This document shows, in pieces, positions 31,808-41,519 of a stretch of DNA of 64,000 nt (within the stretch, counting starts at the first letter, position 1; every line of letters starts with the position of its first letter). The notes beneath the pieces were generated by a model. It was not told the origin of the DNA. It searched no databases and was given only the letters and a program-made list of their open reading frames with translations. Location: assembly GCA_902617895.1 (NCBI GenBank), contig CACMYJ010000003.1:62001-126000 (forward strand). Reading direction: 5' to 3'. This DNA is from an uncultured Pelagibacteraceae bacterium (GTDB taxonomy: Bacteria > Pseudomonadota > Alphaproteobacteria > Pelagibacterales > Pelagibacteraceae). The translations under genes were made by a program, and so were the position numbers.

Positions 31808-32745
31808 TATTCGACCACCACAATTTCTAATTCTAATTTTACTCCTGTCTGGTCTTTTACTTTTTTTTTAACAAAATTAATTAAAGACTTCATATCTTCA
31901 GATTTTGCATTTTTTTTATTTACAAAAAAATTAGCATGTTTCTTTGATATAAATGCATCCCCATAACTCGTTTCATTAGGGACACATGATCTAATTAGTT
32001 CCCATACCTTTCTGTCTGTTTGATTAATGGGATTTTTAAATGTACTACCACTTGTTTTAATTTTAGTTGGTTGAGCCATATTTTTAACTGTATTTAATTT
32101 CGTCATATAATTACTTATTTCATCACTTTTTTTTTCATTTCCTTTAAAAGTCGCACTTAAAAAAATTAAATCTTTAGGTAATTCTATTGATCTATAATTG
32201 AAATCAATTTTATTTGCAGGTAAACTTCTTACTACACCTTTAAAATCAACTAATTGAATAGAAATAAGAATATCTTTAAATTCTTTTTTAAAACATCCAG
32301 AGTTCATTCTTATACCTCCACCTATAGAACCTGGAATACACGACATAAATTCTAATCCAGAAATATTGTTATCCTTTGCAAATTCTGAAACTTTTTTTTG
32401 CGAAGCTGCAGTCCCGGCAATGATTGTCTCGTTATCAAGCAGCGTAATATTTGAGAAGCTTTTGCCTAATTTAATTACTGTCCCTTGATAAGTATCATCA
32501 TCAAATAATACATTTGACCCATTCCCTAAAATAAATATTTTATTTCTCTCTGCATAAAGTTTAAGATAGTCTATTAAACCTTTAAGAGAGCTCGGTTTAA
32601 AAAAAATTTTGGTTTTTCCTCCAATATTAAACCAATTAAGATTTTTAATGCTTCGATCAAAAAAAATATCCCCATCTATTAATAATGCTGATTTTTTTAT
32701 ATCATCTATTTCCATTAAAAAATATTTTCTAAATTTTTCATCCAA
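31807..32745 (-). CDS. murB: UDP-N-acetylenolpyruvoylglucosamine reductase
   Basis: NWFNIGGKTKIFF, LGNGSNVLFDD, FMSCIPGSIGGGIRMNSG. Confidence 0.95.
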   Translation of the reverse strand: MDEKFRKYFLMEIDDIKKSALLIDGDIFFDRSIKNLNWFNIGGKTKIFFKPSSLKGLIDYLKLYAERNKIFILGNGSNVLFDDDTYQGTVIKLGKSFSNITLLDNETIIAGTAASQKKVSEFAKDNNISGLEFMSCIPGSIGGGIRMNSGCFKKEFKDILISIQLVDFKGVVRSLPANKIDFNYRSIELPKDLIFLSATFKGNEKKSDEISNYMTKLNTVKNMAQPTKIKTSGSTFKNPINQTDRKVWELIRSCVPNETSYGDAFISKKHANFFVNKKNAKSEDMKSLINFVKKKVKDQTGVKLELEIVVVE

Positions 32746-34118
32746 TTTGATATAGATCCTGCGCCCATACCAATGTAAATTTTTTCACCAAATACATTCT
32801 GTTTAATAAATCTTTGTAATTGTAATTCATCTTCAACCTGTATTAATTTAACATTAGAATTTTTTATTATTAATTTTGCAAATGAATGATATGTAAAATT
32901 CAGTCTTAGTTTTTCATTAGCTTTATAAATGGGACACAATAAAACTGTATCTGCCATTTTAAAACATTTTGAAAACTCTTTTTTCAAATTTATTACTCTT
33001 GAGATTCTATGAGGTTGAAAAACACAAATAATTTCTTTGTTTTTGTAGACATTTCTAACACCATTTAGAACTGAACATATTTCTGTTGGATGATGAGCAT
33101 AATCATCATAAAAACCTATGTTGTTATGATTGAATATGTGAGAAAACCTTCTCTGAACTCCTTTAAAATTGTATAGTCCAAGTTTAATATATTTTTCAGG
33201 TAGTCCAATTGTAAAAGCTAAAGAAATTGCTGCGGTTGCATTTTGAATATTATGGATTCCTATCATTGGAATTTTAATTCCTTTAATTTTTTTTTTTTTA
33301 CTTGGTATATTTATTTTGACATCGAAACTAGAAAAATTAGATGATTGTTTAATATTTAATATTTGAAAATTAGACTTTTTATTTTTACCATATGTATAAA
33401 AATTTTTGTTTATCGATTTTTTTTGAACATTTTTAAGATTTTGATCATCAATACATATAAACCCTTTACCTACTGATGGTATTTTTTCAATAAATTCAAG
33501 AAAACTTTTTTTAAGATTATTAATATTTTTATAAAAATCTAGGTGCTCAGAGTCGAGATTAGTAGCTATAGAATACGTAAAGGGGATCTTTAAAAAGCTC
33601 CCATCTGACTCATCAGACTCTGTAACACACCAATTGCTTTTGCCCAATTTTGCAGAATTACCAAATGAATTTAATACACCACCATTAATTATAGTTGGGT
33701 CTAATTTAGCTGCTGTAAATATACTAGATACTAATGATGTTGTTGTTGTTTTTCCATGTGAACCAGTTACCACAACATTCCTCATGAAAGATACTATGTG
33801 ACCCAACATATCTCCTCTTGTATAAATAGGTAAATTTTTTTTGTTAGCCTCAATTAATTCTGGATTATTTTTTTTTATAGCTGATGAAATTACCAGAACA
33901 GTTGTATTTTTTAAATTTTCTTTTTTTTGATTTAAAAATACCCTTATTTTTTTTTCTTTTAATCTTTCAATATTTCGATTATCAGCAATATCGCTTCCTT
34001 GAACTTTGTAACCTAACCCATTCATAATCAATGCTAAACCACTCATACCTATTCCTCCAATACCAACAAAATGGATAAGTTCATTTTTTCCCAAGTCAAT
34101 ATTCATTAATAAGCTCAA
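32715..34118 (-). CDS. murC: UDP-N-acetylmuramate--L-alanine ligase
   Basis: HFVGIGGIGMSGLA, VVTGSHGKTTTTSLV, FYDDYAHHPTEI, CVFQPHR. Confidence 0.96.
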   Translation of the reverse strand: MSLLMNIDLGKNELIHFVGIGGIGMSGLALIMNGLGYKVQGSDIADNRNIERLKEKKIRVFLNQKKENLKNTTVLVISSAIKKNNPELIEANKKNLPIYTRGDMLGHIVSFMRNVVVTGSHGKTTTTSLVSSIFTAAKLDPTIINGGVLNSFGNSAKLGKSNWCVTESDESDGSFLKIPFTYSIATNLDSEHLDFYKNINNLKKSFLEFIEKIPSVGKGFICIDDQNLKNVQKKSINKNFYTYGKNKKSNFQILNIKQSSNFSSFDVKINIPSKKKKIKGIKIPMIGIHNIQNATAAISLAFTIGLPEKYIKLGLYNFKGVQRRFSHIFNHNNIGFYDDYAHHPTEICSVLNGVRNVYKNKEIICVFQPHRISRVINLKKEFSKCFKMADTVLLCPIYKANEKLRLNFTYHSFAKLIIKNSNVKLIQVEDELQLQRFIKQNVFGEKIYIGMGAGSISNWMKNLENIF

Positions 34119-35172
34119 TTAGTTTAGATTTATTTTTTTCCCAGGTATTTTCTTTAGTTAGTTTAATTAAATTATTTTTTTTTGAAAAATATTCATTTTG
34201 ATCTTGAAATATTTTCATAATCAAATCTGTAAAGTTATTTTCGTCAATATCTTTTTGCATAATTAGCCAGCAAGATTTATTTTTTTCATAAAATTTTGCA
34301 TTGTAATATTGATGATTATCTTTAGCATATGGGTAAGGAATTGCCACAAATGGAATATTTAAATAACCTAATTCTGAAATTGCGGATGCTCCGGAACGTG
34401 TAATAGCTAAATCATAATTAATAGCTTTTATTATTAAGTTGTCATCAAAGTGAAATAACTCATGCTCTATGTGGTTTTTTTGATAGAGTTCTTTAATATT
34501 TTCTCTCGAATTTGTATTAATTACCTGTTGTAAAACTTGGATTTTCTGAGTTTTTGAAAGTTTTATAATAATTTTAGTTATAAATTCATCAAAGAAATTT
34601 GCTCCCTGACTTCCTCCAATAATTAATATTTTTTTTTTTCCTGTAACCACCATCTTTTCGTTTTTTTTATATTTATAAATTTCTTTCCTAAGTAATGGCT
34701 TAACTAAATAAATCTTATTTGAGAATCTTTTAGAAATACCTTTTAAATTTTTTTCATAACAAATAATTCTTTTAGCAAAAATTAGCATTAATTTGTTCGC
34801 TCTTCCTAGGACAGAATTTGGTTCAAAAATATAAATTTTTAAATTCAATAAATTTGAAGCCAAACATAAAGGTAAGGACATATATCCACCAGTACTAATT
34901 AAAATATTAAAATTATTTGATTTTATGTATTTGTAAGATTTTATTATTGATATAAAAAATTTAATTAAATTGTATGGAAGTAATAGTAAATTTGAAAATA
35001 AGTTTGGTACATCAATTAATGAGTAATCATAATTCTTATTATTAATGAACTTTGATCCCCTTAAATCTGTTGAAATTTTTACTTCATAATCTTCTTTTAA
35101 AGCATCATATATACTTAAAGATGGGATTACATGTCCACCAGAGCCACCTGTTGCAATTAGTATTTTTTTCAT
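34096..35172 (-). CDS. murG: UDP-GlcNAc transferase MurG
   Basis: IATGGSGGHVIPSL, IIGGSQGANFFDEF, ITRSGASAISELGYLNIPFVAIPYPYAKDNHQ. Confidence 0.95.
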   Translation of the reverse strand: MKKILIATGGSGGHVIPSLSIYDALKEDYEVKISTDLRGSKFINNKNYDYSLIDVPNLFSNLLLLPYNLIKFFISIIKSYKYIKSNNFNILISTGGYMSLPLCLASNLLNLKIYIFEPNSVLGRANKLMLIFAKRIICYEKNLKGISKRFSNKIYLVKPLLRKEIYKYKKNEKMVVTGKKKILIIGGSQGANFFDEFITKIIIKLSKTQKIQVLQQVINTNSRENIKELYQKNHIEHELFHFDDNLIIKAINYDLAITRSGASAISELGYLNIPFVAIPYPYAKDNHQYYNAKFYEKNKSCWLIMQKDIDENNFTDLIMKIFQDQNEYFSKKNNLIKLTKENTWEKNKSKLIELINEY

Positions 35173-35175
35173 TAT

Positions 35176-36285
35176 TTAGTCTAATTTTCTTTTGGTTAAA
35201 TTCAAAATTAATCCTGATAAAATAGCTGTACTCACTATAGATGACCCGCCATAACTTAAGAAGGGTAAAGTCATTCCAGTAGTAGGGAGAATTCTTATAT
35301 TAACACCTACATGAATAAAAGTTTGTAACAAAATTAACGTAACACACCCAGTCAAAATAAGTTTTGATGAATCTTCGTTTAGAAAATTGATTTTTTGAAT
35401 TATTCTATATGAGAAAATTAGATATAAAAATAATATTCCTATTACTATAATTGCACCAAACTCTTCTGATATAACTGAAACTATATAATCCGTATGCGCT
35501 TCCGGGACTCTTGAATTTAAAGTACCTTCTCCAATACCTTTTCCAAAAAAGCCTCCATTTATAATTGCGTCACTCGCTTTATCAGCTTGATAATTATTAC
35601 TCGAATTTGAGTCTAAAAATGCAAAAAGTCTTACTTTGATATATTCAAATTTTGGAATAAATAGCACCAAATAACTTAAGGTTGAGCCAACAATAAAAAT
35701 GAATATAAAAAAAATAAAAACACTTATACCAGAAATAAAAATTAAAGCTAACCAAACCATTGCCAACAGCACTGTTTGTCCAATGTCTGGTTGATAAACA
35801 AGTAACATTAATATTGGAAGAGTGAATAAAGTGCTTAAGAAGTATTTAAAATATAATCTTCTAATTTGAGAAGTTATCATTAATGATAATGTTACAATAA
35901 AAAAGGGTTTAACAATCTCAATAGGCTGAAATCTTGGTAAAAACATCAAATCTAGCCACCTTTTTGATCCTTTTACTTCAATTCCAAGAAAAGGCACTAA
36001 CAGCAAACATAAAAATGCAACTAAAAATAAAATTAATGAAAATTTTGTCAAAAATTTTTGATTTAAAAATGAAAATATAATCAAAATCATTATTGCTAAA
36101 GCTATATAAGCCAAATGCTTAAAAAAAAAATAATATGATTTTGTATCTAATTTTTCTGACGCTATAAGTGAAGTTGACACCAAAGAAAAGAAGAGACCTA
36201 ATAAAAATAAACTTAAAATTAAGAATAATAAAAATTTATCTATGTTTTTCCACCAGTCATAAAAAGTATCTAAATATTTATTCAT
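35176..36285 (-). CDS. ftsW: Lipid II glycosyltransferase/flippase-family protein FtsW
   Basis: SEDS family; YLVLFIPKFEYIKVRLFAFLD, PEAHTDYIVSVISEEFGAI, PFLSYGGSSI. Confidence 0.95.
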   Translation of the reverse strand: MNKYLDTFYDWWKNIDKFLLFLILSLFLLGLFFSLVSTSLIASEKLDTKSYYFFFKHLAYIALAIMILIIFSFLNQKFLTKFSLILFLVAFLCLLLVPFLGIEVKGSKRWLDLMFLPRFQPIEIVKPFFIVTLSLMITSQIRRLYFKYFLSTLFTLPILMLLVYQPDIGQTVLLAMVWLALIFISGISVFIFFIFIFIVGSTLSYLVLFIPKFEYIKVRLFAFLDSNSSNNYQADKASDAIINGGFFGKGIGEGTLNSRVPEAHTDYIVSVISEEFGAIIVIGILFLYLIFSYRIIQKINFLNEDSSKLILTGCVTLILLQTFIHVGVNIRILPTTGMTLPFLSYGGSSIVSTAILSGLILNLTKRKLD

Positions 36286-37587
36286 ATTTCATTTTTTTTT
36301 AACATTACTCTTATAATATTATTGAAGAATTTTCCCCGTTCTTCAAAATTTTTGAATTGATCAAATGAAGCAGCACATGGACTAAAAATAATTACTTTTT
36401 TAGTATAATCATTTTTAATATTTTTAATTAGATTTTTCATAATCACTTTAAGTGTTACCGAGGTTTTATAAAAAATTTGATTTGGTAGTGATTTAATAAA
36501 AAAATTTCTATCTTTTCCATAAATATAGGCTTTAATATTTGAAAAATATTTTTTTTTTAATTTAAGTTTATCTCCCTTTTTAGCAAGTCCTCCTAAAATC
36601 CAATAAATATTTTTATAACTTTCAAGTAATGGGACTGTTGACGAGAAACTAGTGGATTTTGCATCATTGATAATTAATATTTTTTTTGATTTATAAATTA
36701 TTTGTTGTCTATAATCTAAACCCCTAAATTTGTTTGCAGTTCTTATAACTTTTTTTAAATCGATTTTTAATATCTTTGCTATACTAATTACAAAGCTAAG
36801 ATTTATTCTGTTACTAGAATTATTAAAGTAAATATTATCTATTTGTCTAAAGTATTTATTATATTTTAAATAATTAATTTTTATAACTTTTGATTTAATT
36901 TGATTATTTATGATTAGTTTATTTAAAAAATTATTTTTATTCTCAATAAAAGCATATTCTTTTTTTTTTTTGAGATTTAACTATTTTGAATTTTGCCTCT
37001 GCATAATTTTTAAAAGTTTTATGTCTTTCAAGATGATCTGGGCTCAGATTAAGTATGATCGAATATTTAGATCTAAAGTATTTGCTGTAATCAAGTTGAT
37101 AAGAAGATGCTTCGATTACAAAAATTGTATTTTTTTTAATTTTTTTCTCCAATAAAAGCGGAAATCCAATATTTCCAGTTAATCTCACATCTTTTTTTGT
37201 ATCTTTTAGAACTTCATAGAGAAGTTTTGAAGTAGTAGATTTACCATTTGTTCCAGTAATTGTGATTTTATTTATGTTTGGATAACTAATTTGAAATATA
37301 TCAAGCTCAGAAATAATTTTAGAACTATGTTTTCTTAAATAACTAGAAATTCTACATTTATTAATATCTATACCTGGACTCAAAACAATAAAATCAAAGT
37401 TTATAGATGATAATTTACGGATATTTATTAAATTTTTCTTAAACTTAGCTGATATATTTTTTTTATTATCATCAAATATTACACAGATATTATTTTTTTT
37501 TAAAAATTTAAAACAAGCAGCACCAGACTTTCCAAATCCATAAATTAAAATTTTTTTATTTTTAAAATAAATTTGTCTTTCATTCAT
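36282..37587 (-). CDS. murD: UDP-N-acetylmuramoylalanine--D-glutamate ligase, split by a 1-nt frameshift at an A12 tract
   Basis: N-terminal part in ORF 36943-37674 (ITGTNGKSTTSKLLYEV, NLSPDHLERH); C-terminal part in another frame (EYAFIENKNN..., INDAKSTSFSSTVPL, IIFSPCAASFDQFKNFEERG); total length 1306 nt = 3n+1. Confidence 0.88.
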
Positions 37588-38672
37588 TATCTTAGTTTTA
37601 ATGTTGCTAGTCCTATCATTGCTAAAATAATTGATATGATCCAAAATCTTATAACCACAGTTGACTCTGGCCACCCCTTTTTTTCAAAATGATGATGTAT
37701 TGGTGCCATTTTAAATATTCTTTTACCAGTGAGTTTGAATGATATAACTTGTGCAATTACAGAAACAGCTTCTAAGACAAACAGTCCCCCTGTAATTGCA
37801 AGGACAATTTCATGTTTAGTAATTATGCCAACTGCCCCTAATGATCCACCTAATGCTAATGACCCAGTATCTCCCATAAATATCTTTGCTGGTGGAGCAT
37901 TAAACCATAAAAAACCTAAACAAGAACCTATTATTGCTCCACAAAAAATAGACGCTTCTCCTACTCCAACAATGTATGTTATTTGTAAATATCCTGAAAA
38001 AACTATATTTCCTGTTACATAACTAATAAAGGCAAAACATGCTGCAACCAATATTACAGGTACTGTAGCTAAACCATCTAATCCGTCAGTTAAATTAACT
38101 GCATTCGAAGAACCAACGATAACAAATATATAAAATGGAATAAAGAACCATCCTAAATTAATTATTAAATTTTTGAAAAATGGAAAATACAAATTCTCAA
38201 TCTCATTAGACCCACTGTAAAAATAAAGAAAAAAAATTCCAACTAATGCTAAAATAATTTGAATTATGATCTTTAGTTTCGAAGTTATACCATTTGAATT
38301 TTTTTTTTTTATTTTCTGATAATCATCATAAGCTCCTAATAATCCAAAAGATCCAGCTATATAAATTAAAAACCAAATATAGGGATTTGAAAAGTCACCC
38401 CACAAAAGAACACCTGAGAAAATACCGAGTAAAATCATTAGACCTCCCATTGTAGGTGTTCCTATTTTTTTTACTATATGATCGCTTGGTCCATCTTCTC
38501 TAATTGGGTCGTGAATTTGATGAGAAGAAAAATAGTTAATAAGTGGACCTCCAACTAAAAAAACTACTATCATTGATGTAAACATTGATAGACCAGTTCT
38601 TACAGTTAAATATTTAAAAACATTAAGAAAACTAAAAATTTCAACTAAGTTAGAAAATAGACTAAAAAGCAT
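37587..38672 (-). CDS. mraY: Phospho-N-acetylmuramoyl-pentapeptide-transferase
   Basis: GTPTMGGLMILLG, NLTDGLDGLA, FMGDTGSLALGG, PIHHHFEKKGWPE. Confidence 0.96.
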   Translation of the reverse strand: MLFSLFSNLVEIFSFLNVFKYLTVRTGLSMFTSMIVVFLVGGPLINYFSSHQIHDPIREDGPSDHIVKKIGTPTMGGLMILLGIFSGVLLWGDFSNPYIWFLIYIAGSFGLLGAYDDYQKIKKKNSNGITSKLKIIIQIILALVGIFFLYFYSGSNEIENLYFPFFKNLIINLGWFFIPFYIFVIVGSSNAVNLTDGLDGLATVPVILVAACFAFISYVTGNIVFSGYLQITYIVGVGEASIFCGAIIGSCLGFLWFNAPPAKIFMGDTGSLALGGSLGAVGIITKHEIVLAITGGLFVLEAVSVIAQVISFKLTGKRIFKMAPIHHHFEKKGWPESTVVIRFWIISIILAMIGLATLKLR

Positions 38673-41508
38673 TAATTTTACCTACTTTTAAGCTTTTGCT
38701 TATTTTATTGAGTCCTGTGGAGTTAGAACCTTTAATCATCAGATATTCACCATTCTTAATATCATTTATCACAAAATTTAAGATATCTTTTTTTGAATTT
38801 AATATCATGCCCCTTTTTTGTGGTTTAATTTTGTTAAATGTATCAATAATGTACTTTCCATATACATAAACTTTATCAATTTTAGTACCATTAATAAATC
38901 GAGCGGCTTCTATATGAAGTTTTTTTGAATATTTGCCAAGTTCCAGCATATCACCTAAAAGAATTAATTTTCTTTTAGATTTAGAATTTAAGTTATTCAA
39001 TTTTTTTAATGCAAATTCAAGAGATAAAGGGTTAGAATTATAACTTTCATCAATTAAATTAATTTTTTTTTCTTTTAACTTTATTATCTTTAAATCTCCT
39101 CTTCCTTCAGGAAATTGATAGTCATTGAAAAAATATTTGTCTAATTTTTCCAAGTCAAAATACACAGATAATACTGCTAAAGTTGATAAGATATTGTAAA
39201 TATAATTTTCTAAATTTTTTTTAATAATAAATATTAATTTTTTTTTATTATATTTTATACGAATAATTGAACTAGATTTCCCTTTTTTAAAATTTATTAA
39301 ATTCACATCTGATTTTTTTTGGATTCCAAATGAGATTATATTTAATTTTTTTTTAATAGATTTATGTTTAAAAAATTTAAAAAATTTATCATCTGCATTT
39401 AATATAATTGTACCATTTTTAATAATGTTGTTAATTATTTCTGATTTGGCAGAAGCAATGCCTTTAAGATTTTTAAAATTTTTAATATGTGCATATGAGA
39501 TATTAGTAATAACACCAACATTAGGCATAATCTTTTTTGTTAAAAAATCGATTTCCCCCTTTTTATCCATTCCAACTTCAAAAATACCGAATATGTCATT
39601 TTTTTTAATATTAAATAAAGAAATCGGAACTCCATATTTGTTATTAAATGATTTTTTAGAATAAGATGTTTGACATATTTTATTCATCATTTGCCCCAAC
39701 ATCTCCTTTAAAGAAGTTTTACCTGAGGATCCTGTGATCGCTATTGTTGAAATATCAGATGATACCCTTACTAATTTAGCAGTTTCTGAAAAAGTCTTTA
39801 ATGAGTTTTTTACATATATTTCATTTTTGAGTTTATTTTTTTTTTTATTTTCATTAATTGAGATAGAGGCTCCATTATTAAAAGCTTGACTGACAAATTT
39901 GTTACCATCAAAGTTTTTTCCTTTAATGCCAAAGAAAATATTATTTTTTTTAGTTTTTCTTGAATCAATAGAGGCTTCATTGATATAAACATTTTTTTCT
40001 ATTTTTTTTTTGGTTATCTCTGAAATAATATTTGATTTCCAATTTCTATTTAGAGATTCATTTTTAATCTTAATAAATTTTTTAATACATTTTTTATCTG
40101 AAAAGAACTTTCTAGAAATATATTCTTGATAGACCTCGTGTCCTTTTCCAGCAATAATAACTACTTCATTTGACTTAATGTTCAAAATTGCTGATTTTAT
40201 TGCACTTTCTCTTGAAGGTATTTCTAATATTTTATTCTTGGAAATATTAGACTTTATTTCTCTTCTTATTTTTTTTGGATCTTCACTTCTAGGATTGTCA
40301 TCCGTTAAATATATTTTATCGCAATATTTATTAGCAATTTTGCCCATTATTTTTCTTTTGGGCCTGTCTCTCTCTCCTCCACATCCAAACACTAGATTAA
40401 TTTTTCTTAATTTAAATTGCTCCTTCACATTTATAATGCAAGTTTTTAATGCATCTGGTGTATGGGCATAGTCAAGAATAACAACACCATTATTATAAAG
40501 CTTTCCAATTTTTTCTAATCTACCATTGACTGGCTTTATTTTTTGAGTAATTTTTAAAATTTTCTCTAATGGGATTTTACTTTTTATTGCAGCCATAATT
40601 GCCATTAATAAATTTTGAATCTGAACTCTTCCAATTAATTTTGTTGTAAAGCTGTATTTCTTTTTGTTAAATCTGAATGTTATTTTCTGCCCATTTTTCA
40701 AAAATTGATGATCTAATATTGTAATACTTGATTTGGTATTTCCTATTGTAAATTTTTTAATTTTATTCAATTTAGTAATTCTCTTCAATTTTGATGAAAT
40801 TTTTAAATTATCATCAAAGATTGCATAAGACTTTTTTTTTAATAATTTTTTAAATAATATTAATTTTGAATTAAAATAATTTTTATATGACTTGTGATAA
40901 TCTAAATGATCTCTGGATAAATTTGTAAATATACCAATGTCAAATTTTAATTCATCTAATCTATTTTGATTTAATCCATGACTAGAGGCTTCCAAAATAA
41001 CATTTTCAATTTTTTTTTCTTTTAATTTTTGTAAGATTTTATTTATTTGTATTGTGTCAAATGTAGTATTTGAAAATTTGTTTCTTATATTTATACCATT
41101 AACACCTAATGTTCCAATCGAAGCTACTTTAATTTTATTTAAATTCAAAATTTGAAAATAAAAATTTGCTATTGATGATTTGCCATTTGTGCCAGTAATA
41201 CCTATTAAGTTGTTTGGTTTTTTTTTAAATATTTTAGAGCTAAATTTAGCTAGTAAATTTCTAGGATTTTTATAGTTTAAAAATAATACTTTATTTTTCC
41301 AACTATTTATTTTAAATCTATCAGTTATTATAATTTCAGATCCATTTTTAATAGCATCTTTTATAAATAAATTCCCATCTGTATTGTTTCCTTTTAATGC
41401 AAAAAAGATGTAGCCCCTTTTAACTTCTTTAGAATTAAAAGCTATCCCTTTAAAACTTAATTCGTGATATTTTTTATGTAAATTTGGAAAGTAGTTTTTG
41501 AGTAACAT
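38662..41508 (-). CDS. murE/murF: Fused MurE-MurF ligase (948 aa)
   Basis: Single ORF with two Mur ligase modules: GITGTNGKSSIANF...DNPRSEDP (MurE, meso-DAP type) then IAITGSSGKTSLKEM...DESYNSNPLSLEFAL (MurF). Confidence 0.93.
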   Translation of the reverse strand: MLLKNYFPNLHKKYHELSFKGIAFNSKEVKRGYIFFALKGNNTDGNLFIKDAIKNGSEIIITDRFKINSWKNKVLFLNYKNPRNLLAKFSSKIFKKKPNNLIGITGTNGKSSIANFYFQILNLNKIKVASIGTLGVNGINIRNKFSNTTFDTIQINKILQKLKEKKIENVILEASSHGLNQNRLDELKFDIGIFTNLSRDHLDYHKSYKNYFNSKLILFKKLLKKKSYAIFDDNLKISSKLKRITKLNKIKKFTIGNTKSSITILDHQFLKNGQKITFRFNKKKYSFTTKLIGRVQIQNLLMAIMAAIKSKIPLEKILKITQKIKPVNGRLEKIGKLYNNGVVILDYAHTPDALKTCIINVKEQFKLRKINLVFGCGGERDRPKRKIMGKIANKYCDKIYLTDDNPRSEDPKKIRREIKSNISKNKILEIPSRESAIKSAILNIKSNEVVIIAGKGHEVYQEYISRKFFSDKKCIKKFIKIKNESLNRNWKSNIISEITKKKIEKNVYINEASIDSRKTKKNNIFFGIKGKNFDGNKFVSQAFNNGASISINENKKKNKLKNEIYVKNSLKTFSETAKLVRVSSDISTIAITGSSGKTSLKEMLGQMMNKICQTSYSKKSFNNKYGVPISLFNIKKNDIFGIFEVGMDKKGEIDFLTKKIMPNVGVITNISYAHIKNFKNLKGIASAKSEIINNIIKNGTIILNADDKFFKFFKHKSIKKKLNIISFGIQKKSDVNLINFKKGKSSSIIRIKYNKKKLIFIIKKNLENYIYNILSTLAVLSVYFDLEKLDKYFFNDYQFPEGRGDLKIIKLKEKKINLIDESYNSNPLSLEFALKKLNNLNSKSKRKLILLGDMLELGKYSKKLHIEAARFINGTKIDKVYVYGKYIIDTFNKIKPQKRGMILNSKKDILNFVINDIKNGEYLMIKGSNSTGLNKISKSLKVGKINAF

Positions 41509-41519
41509 GATTTACGCTC

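Noticed and set aside
37588-37674. Extended N-terminus of ORF 36943-37674 (MARVNCGYKILDHINYF...)
   Set aside because: Lies within mraY; the MurD start is MNERQIYFKNKKILIYGFGKSG at 37587, overlapping the mraY stop.
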